The translations under genes were made by a program, and so were the position numbers. Shown here piece by piece: positions 59,786 through 64,000 of a stretch of 64,000 nucleotides of DNA. Position 1 is the first letter of the stretch. The number at the start of each line of letters is the position of its first letter. Origin of the DNA: Bradyrhizobium sp. 170 (GTDB lineage: Bacteria > Pseudomonadota > Alphaproteobacteria > Rhizobiales > Xanthobacteraceae). Location of the stretch: NCBI RefSeq assembly GCF_023101085.1, contig NZ_CP064703.1:4712001-4776000 (forward strand). The letters are read 5' to 3'. Below the pieces are notes generated by a model. It was not told the origin of the DNA. It made no database searches and saw only the letters and a list, made by a program, of their open reading frames with translations.

Positions 59786-60094
59786 CGCACTCCTACAACT
59801 CGATCACGATTTGCGAAGAAGGACTGCAGCGATGCTGGCAGACACGGCCCCGGAGCGATCGGCCCGGCTTTTGAAAGATCATCTGAAATACGCACATACA
59901 TACACCTTGCTTGACTAGGTACTATCTGGCCGCATGCCTTCGTCTTCCGGCAGTCCCCGCCCTTGAAAGGCCGTTAGTATCGTTGCGCGTACACGGCGAT
60001 TTGTTGAACAATTTCAGGCTGATTTGGGTCATCCAGTCTCCCGCTCAAAAATATTCCGCTTTCCCTCACCCCCAAATCAGTGGCTTTTTCCGCG
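59786..60094. other. 309-bp gene-free stretch before the structured repeat
   Basis: No ORF here has a ribosome site or family resemblance. The region is moderately A/T-rich and contains the upstream region of the O-antigen ligase gene (minus strand). Confidence 0.4.
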
Positions 60095-60530
60095 CTGTCC
60101 CGTCTCGACAAGAGGGGCGGATCGCGCGTCGTCACGAACGCGGGACGGGATGCGGTGGACGCGAGAGCGCCGGCGCGCAAATGGGAATCGCAGGGTGAGT
60201 TGAACCTCATGAGCGGTTCACGGCGCGCACAACGAACGGCGCTATACGCGTACGGCAAAACCGTGTGGTCCCGACACCCGTGGCTGGTGCCAAGCTGCTG
60301 GTGGCGAAGTCGATCCAACCGGATCGATTGAGCCATCAAGCCGGCAGTGATGGAGGCAAGACGAATTCGTCTCCAGGGAGAGCGCGGCATAAGCCGTCAA
60401 ACCATTGCGCAGGGAATGCCGGAGTGCTCCGGCTGTACCTGTATGCTCGTGTGCGCCTCTATCTCCATCTTGCACACGAGACCGCGGGTGCAGCAAGCAC
60501 CCGGCATTCCCTGCTCCCTCTCGTTTGAGG
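60095..60530. repeat. Long structured intergenic repeat with nested hairpins
   Basis: About 440 bp without a credible gene. Near its right end the arms GCAGGGAATGCCGG (60409-60422) and CCGGCATTCCCTGC (60501-60514) pair perfectly. Inside them CTCGTGTGC / GCACACGAG (60446-60454, 60472-60480) and CGGGTGC / GCACCCG (60485-60491, 60497-60503) form further hairpins, the last competing with the outer stem. Blocks such as GGCAAAACCGTGTGGTCC and GAATTCGTCTCCAGGGAGAG match, from memory, a long repeat scattered in Bradyrhizobium and Rhodopseudomonas genomes whose function I do not know. Confidence 0.65.
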
Positions 60531-60590
60531 GAAAAGGTTCATGCAAACCTCGGGCATATCCTGCCGCGAGAACGCGAAACTATATCCAGC

Positions 60591-60669
60591 CGTCATTGCG
60601 AGCGCAGCGAAGCAATCCATGGTGCCGCAAAAAGGAAGAATGGATTGCTTCGCTTCGCTCGCAATGACG
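60591..60669. repeat. Inverted repeat of the CGTCATTGCGAGCG family
   Basis: Arms 60591-60620 and 60640-60669 pair over 30 bases with a single mismatch, enclosing a 19-base loop. The CGTCATTGCGAGCG end and the GAAGCAATCC interior are those of a palindromic element I recall as common in this lineage. Confidence 0.75.
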
Positions 60670-60678
60670 ACGCAAACT

Positions 60679-60779
60679 GTCATCGTCCGCGAAGGCGGAC
60701 GATCCAGTATTCCAGAGACATCAGTGATGGAATCGATAGGCTGCAGCGTACTGGATACCCCGCCTTCGCGGAGTGTGAC
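60679..60779. repeat. Second inverted repeat, CCGCCTTCGCGG family
   Basis: TCCGCGAAGGCGG near the left end and CCGCCTTCGCGGA near the right end are exact reverse complements. They are flanked by ATCCAGTA / TACTGGAT and by GTCA / TGAC. It lies directly between the preceding repeat and the 3' end of the caspase-like gene. Confidence 0.65.
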
Positions 60780-60807
60780 AGCGTGGTGTGCGGCGCCGCT
60801 GCTCCTG

Positions 60808-62313
60808 CTACCGCCGGAAACTCTTGATCTCGGACACGCTGCCGTCGCGATACGTCAGCTCCACCGAGACCGACTTGGTCTGCGGGGCGAGCTTCAGGTA
60901 CGGCGTCGCTTCGTGCGGAATGACGCTGGGGTCCCGGGGATCGCACGGCGGCATCTTCAGCACCTTGTCGGGCACCGTAGAGTCGATGCCGACGCGCACT
61001 TCGCGGATCGCGCAGCGATACGACATCAGATGCGTGTAGTAGACCAAGAGACCGTTGAATTCGCGGAACGACAGCCAGCTCGTGGCGGTCATGTCGAGGA
61101 TCTTGCGCTGGTCGCGGATCAGGGCGGCCTCGGGGTCGAAGCGGATCGGGAACGGACCCTGCAACTCGCCATTGGTGTCGACATAGCGCACCTGGATCAC
61201 GGCCGCCGGCGCATCGGCCGGCAGTTCGACCGACGGGTTGGGCATCCGCTTGCGGGTCCGCGGGTCGAGCGTATCCATGAAGCCGGTTTCGCGGAAATTG
61301 CCGCTGTCCCCCAGCCGCCAGGAAATGCCGAGCGTCGGGTCGGCGATCGAGAACACCACGGTCCAGCCGCCATTGTGGCGCGAGAACATCGCGATCGGCG
61401 CGTTGACGGAATCGCTCTGCGGCTTGAGTTGCTGCACCGGTGGCAACGCCGCCAGCTGCTGCAGCGACTCGACAGGCTTCGCCGCCGCTTCCGGCTGCGC
61501 CTTGCTCGCTAGACCGTTCAGGAACACGTCGTCGACCATCTGGTCGAAATAAACCGGGATCTGCTTGTGACGGACGGTCTCCGCCAGTTCGCTGACCGCC
61601 CGCCGCGTCCGCTGCGCGACCTGGACGAGGTTCGCGCCGGGCTGCGTCAGCTCCTTGGCGAAGGTGCGCGTGAACACCGAATTGGGATTGGCGTCGTCAT
61701 TGGAGAGCCGGTCCAGCGCCGTCTGCCGCGGCCCCGCCGAGAAGATCGAGAACACGCCTTCCGGCAATTGCGTCATTGGCGCAAGGCCGCCGCGGCCGGC
61801 AACCGCACGCGTGCCGGCGCGCTCGAACGGATTGTTGCGGCACGCATCGAACACCAGGATGGCGGTGCGCACCTTGCGGTTCTGCATCCGCTCGATGATG
61901 CGGTCGGCGAGGACCGAGGCGTCGCGCACTAGCTCTTCCTGGCCTTCGGTTGCCGCCGGCACGTCGGTCGGCAGCAGGAAATTCTGGCCGGCGATTTCAA
62001 AGCCATGGCCGGCAAAAAAGAAGAACGCGGTGTCGCCGGCGTCGACCGCCTTGTCGAACGCCAGCAGCGTCTGGCTGAACGCCTGCCGGTTCTGGTTCTC
62101 CGCCACCATCACCGTGAAGCCGAGCTGCTTCAGCGTATCGCCCATGGTGCGGGCGTCGTTGACCGCCTTCTGCAGCTTGGGCACGTTCCGGTAGTCGTTG
62201 TTGCCGACGACAAGCGCGACGCGCTTTTCGGCGAGCGCGGGCGCGGCACATACCGCGAAGGCAGCAACCATTCCGACTGCCGCCAAAAATCTGGAAATCC
62301 AAGGCCTCATCAA
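60808..62313 (-). CDS. Exported caspase-like (peptidase C14) protein
   Basis: A 501-residue protein with signal peptide SRFLAAVGMVAAFAVCAAPA. The C14 domain spans residues about 30-265: RVALVVGNNDYRNVPKLQ, FFFFAGHGFEIAG with catalytic His103, and LVFDACRNNPF with catalytic Cys158. A linker rich in Ala/Gln follows. The C-terminal half (about 310-500) has beta-rich segments (VVFSIADPTLGISWRLG, VSVELTYRDGSVSEIKSF). Bacterial caspase homologues cleave after basic or acidic residues, but targets are mostly unknown. Start is ATG 62313 or 62310. A fragment of this gene lies 7.6 kb away at 53212-53329. Confidence 0.88.
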   Translation of the reverse strand: MMRPWISRFLAAVGMVAAFAVCAAPALAEKRVALVVGNNDYRNVPKLQKAVNDARTMGDTLKQLGFTVMVAENQNRQAFSQTLLAFDKAVDAGDTAFFFFAGHGFEIAGQNFLLPTDVPAATEGQEELVRDASVLADRIIERMQNRKVRTAILVFDACRNNPFERAGTRAVAGRGGLAPMTQLPEGVFSIFSAGPRQTALDRLSNDDANPNSVFTRTFAKELTQPGANLVQVAQRTRRAVSELAETVRHKQIPVYFDQMVDDVFLNGLASKAQPEAAAKPVESLQQLAALPPVQQLKPQSDSVNAPIAMFSRHNGGWTVVFSIADPTLGISWRLGDSGNFRETGFMDTLDPRTRKRMPNPSVELPADAPAAVIQVRYVDTNGELQGPFPIRFDPEAALIRDQRKILDMTATSWLSFREFNGLLVYYTHLMSYRCAIREVRVGIDSTVPDKVLKMPPCDPRDPSVIPHEATPYLKLAPQTKSVSVELTYRDGSVSEIKSFRR

Positions 62314-62627
62314 AGTTCCCCCGGCACTACGAATCCCGGCTCCTGCGGCCGTTTCATGACGTAGTCGGCATGCCCACTGCAGCGGTTCAATCCTTCGGCT
62401 GCCGTCATCGCACCGTATCGGTCAGGCGCGCCGGACCACGATCTCCTTACCATGGGTCAACATCCGCCGGAAAAGCCTGGAAACTCCTCTTGTGGCGGCC
62501 GAATACGCCTAATTTCAGAAAAACTTCAGAACTTCTGCTCTCCGTTTCAGGACAGGCTGAGCCGCATCTGGGAAAAGCGAGGTCGCCAACGTCACCCGCT
62601 CTTGCGCAGGCAAAGGTGTCATCCGCC

Positions 62628-63326
62628 ATGCATGGTAAGCACGCGCTCAATTGTGATCCGGGACCGGCGGCCGGCGGCTCGCCTCCTGCCGCTGACGGCT
62701 TTGACCTGCGGATCCAAAAGATGCCGGCGCCCGGTCTGGTCGGCCATGACATCATCGGGAAGACATCAGGCGATCGCGGATTGGCATCCCTGGTGGAAGC
62801 CAGCTTCGCCGACTTCAAGGAGGCAATGGAGGATGGTGACACGGCAAGATCCGCGCCGCTGGTTAAGGCGCTGGAGGAGCTAGCGCTGATCGAGCGCGGC
62901 ATGATCGCGGCGGGAAGCCGACGCGGACAACGGGCCTTGCGCTTGGCCCGGCTGTCGCTGGCGCGCCGATTGATCACGCGCCACTTGTCGCAAGCGAGCC
63001 TCTCACCCGCGATGGTAGCTGACCTGCTTGGGGTTTCGGTCCGCCACATGCACATGCTGTTCGAGGGCACAGGCAGGAGCTTTTCCCAGACCGTGACCGT
63101 GCAGCGCATCCGCCTGAGCGGCCGGTTGCTCCGTGAGGCACCGGAGCGGGCGGTCGCCGAGGTCGCGCGCGCCTGCGGCTTCGAGAGTCTGGCGACGTTC
63201 TATCGGGTCTTTCATGCAACCGAGGGGATGACCCCGGGCGAGTTCAGGGCGCGAGGCGCTCGCTCAGGGACCGTCAGCCCCTTCCATCCGACCACGGAGC
63301 AACCGACTCATTTGACCGATAAATGA
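62628..63326 (+). CDS. AraC-family transcriptional regulator, short N-terminal domain
   Basis: About 232 residues. The C-terminal AraC helix-turn-helix pair is clear: SPAMVADLLGVSVRHMHMLF, then ERAVAEVARACGFESLATFY and EGMTPGEFRARG. The preceding part (LPAPGLVGHD-like, then LVEASFADFKEAMEDGDTAR) resembles the last third of the AraC-binding-like domain of relatives about 320 residues long. The cupin portion expected before it is missing. ATG 62628 has AAAGGTG nine bases upstream; the open frame further up to 62370 does not look like the missing domain. It may be truncated or a naturally short form. Confidence 0.78.
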   Translation: MHGKHALNCDPGPAAGGSPPAADGFDLRIQKMPAPGLVGHDIIGKTSGDRGLASLVEASFADFKEAMEDGDTARSAPLVKALEELALIERGMIAAGSRRGQRALRLARLSLARRLITRHLSQASLSPAMVADLLGVSVRHMHMLFEGTGRSFSQTVTVQRIRLSGRLLREAPERAVAEVARACGFESLATFYRVFHATEGMTPGEFRARGARSGTVSPFHPTTEQPTHLTDK

Positions 63327-63357
63327 CGGGTTCACCGCTTATTTGTTCGAAAACATT

Positions 63358-63375
63358 AAGGCTTTTCGGCCTTTT
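63358..63375 (+). terminator. Weak terminator after the AraC-family gene
   Basis: Stem AAGGC / GCCTT with a TTTTCG loop is followed by two more T residues. It is short but well placed, 31 bp after the stop. Confidence 0.4.
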
Positions 63376-63575
63376 GGCCCGTTCCCAGATTGACTTTGGC
63401 CATTTCGACCCTATGTTCGCGCTCAACGCGGCCTTGGATCGAAACGCGATTCCCTAGGTTAGCCGCTCGTCTGCGTAAGTCAGAGCCCCCAGCTTTTCAA
63501 AGCGCGCCGTTTCGGGGCAAAACGCGACAGCCTTTTTACCCTCGATTCCGAACGGCGGTGTCGACTAGAGGCTCA

Positions 63576-64000
63576 ATGTCTTTTTCCCATCTTGGCCTTT
63601 CTGATAAGGTCCTCGCCGCGGTTGCGGCTACCGGTTACACCACCCCTACCCCCATCCAGGAACAGGCGATTCCCCACGTTCTGGCCCGCCGAGACGTCCT
63701 CGGCATCGCCCAGACCGGCACCGGCAAGACCGCTGCCTTCGTCCTGCCCATGCTCACCCTGCTGGAAAAGGGCCGCGCCCGGGCACGAATGCCCCGCACC
63801 CTGATCCTCGAACCGACCCGCGAACTCGCGGCACAAGTAAAAGAGAATTTCGACAAATACGGCATCGGCCAGAAACTCAACGTCGCGCTCCTGATCGGCG
63901 GCGTCTCGTTCGGCGACCAGGACAGTAAACTGACCCGCGGCGTCGACGTCCTGATCGCAACCCCCGGACGCCTGCTCGACCACACCGAACGCGGCGGTCT
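63576..64000 (+). CDS. DEAD-box RNA helicase (RhlE-like), truncated by the window end
   Basis: The first 141 codons are present. SFSHLGLSDKVLAAVAATGY contains the Q-motif Phe, followed by TPTPIQEQAIP. Motif I is AQTGTGKTAAFVLP, motif Ia is LEPTRELAAQ, motif Ib is IGG, and ATPGRLLDH follows. The DEAD motif itself lies beyond the window. Such helicases unwind structured RNA in cold adaptation and ribosome assembly. The 249-bp upstream region is gene-free and could hold a long 5' leader, as is common for cold-induced helicases; nothing specific is seen there. Confidence 0.92.
   Translation, partial: MSFSHLGLSDKVLAAVAATGYTTPTPIQEQAIPHVLARRDVLGIAQTGTGKTAAFVLPMLTLLEKGRARARMPRTLILEPTRELAAQVKENFDKYGIGQKLNVALLIGGVSFGDQDSKLTRGVDVLIATPGRLLDHTERGG

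Noticed and set aside
53212..61062. Caspase-derived direct repeats read as integrase attachment sites
   Set aside because: There is no integrase in the block, the repeat is internal to a protein gene rather than at its 3' end or in a tRNA gene, and it is far longer and more diverged than usual att cores.
1..64000. tRNA, rRNA, CRISPR array, IS element
   Set aside because: I read for T-loop signatures, regularly spaced repeats and transposase motifs and saw none convincing; a dedicated search could still find a tRNA I missed.

Overview
The window reads as chromosomal DNA of a Bradyrhizobium-like alphaproteobacterium (Nitrobacteraceae/Bradyrhizobiaceae). The reasons are the high G+C coding bias, Omp25/Omp31-type barrels that begin AADLAARPYTKAP, the neighbourhood phaC / class I aminotransferase / hom / glpX / recJ, and several palindromic intergenic repeats that I recall from that family. 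I see no tRNA, rRNA, CRISPR array, transposase or integrase.

Layout. 1-6,100: an M20 amidohydrolase, an MFS transporter, a PrsW-like protease, an HdeD-like protein, and a DAHP synthase preceded by an aromatic leader-peptide attenuator. 6,200-8,250: small secreted or membrane proteins and gene debris (an amber-interrupted ORF, a TonB-receptor stub). 8,258-12,110: a complete EF-P lysylation set (epmB, epmA, efp). 12,150-18,600: cell-wall enzymes (M23 peptidase, two L,D-transpeptidases, an MltB-type transglycosylase) and a MarR/AhpD divergent pair. 18,600-33,300: LysR/tautomerase, an SDR, recJ, a soluble chemoreceptor-like protein, glpX, hom, an aminotransferase and phaC. 33,679-37,876: a less G+C-biased block with a membrane-anchored SARP-type regulator and two PEP-CTERM surface proteins. 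37,958-51,254: outer-membrane barrels, an operon paiB-like / argC / argC / methyltransferase preceded by an arginine-codon leader, an MBL-fold hydrolase, DedA, parE and an SDR. 51,481-59,785: a monooxygenase, then a low-G+C surface-glycan block (LTA-synthase-like, ClpP-like, acyltransferase, O-antigen ligase). 60,095-64,000: repeat elements, a caspase-like protein, an AraC-type regulator and the start of a DEAD-box helicase.

Most notable. Two independent attenuators share one geometry: a -35 hexamer, 17 bp, a -10 hexamer, 7 bp, then the AUG of a leader peptide, so both are predicted to be leaderless transcripts. One carries the run Phe-Trp-Tyr-Phe-Ser-Tyr before DAHP synthase; the other carries four consecutive Arg codons before the argC operon. 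Both have mutually exclusive 1:2, 2:3 and 3:4 pairings ending in a terminator hairpin. The SARP-type regulator lies directly upstream of three exact TTGACGG heptamers at an 11-bp period in front of a PEP-CTERM gene, the pattern expected for a SARP binding site; this makes a candidate regulator-plus-surface-protein system. Several gene remnants (M20 tail, TonB plug, methyltransferase stub, caspase fragment, LuxR-like stub) record past duplication and loss.
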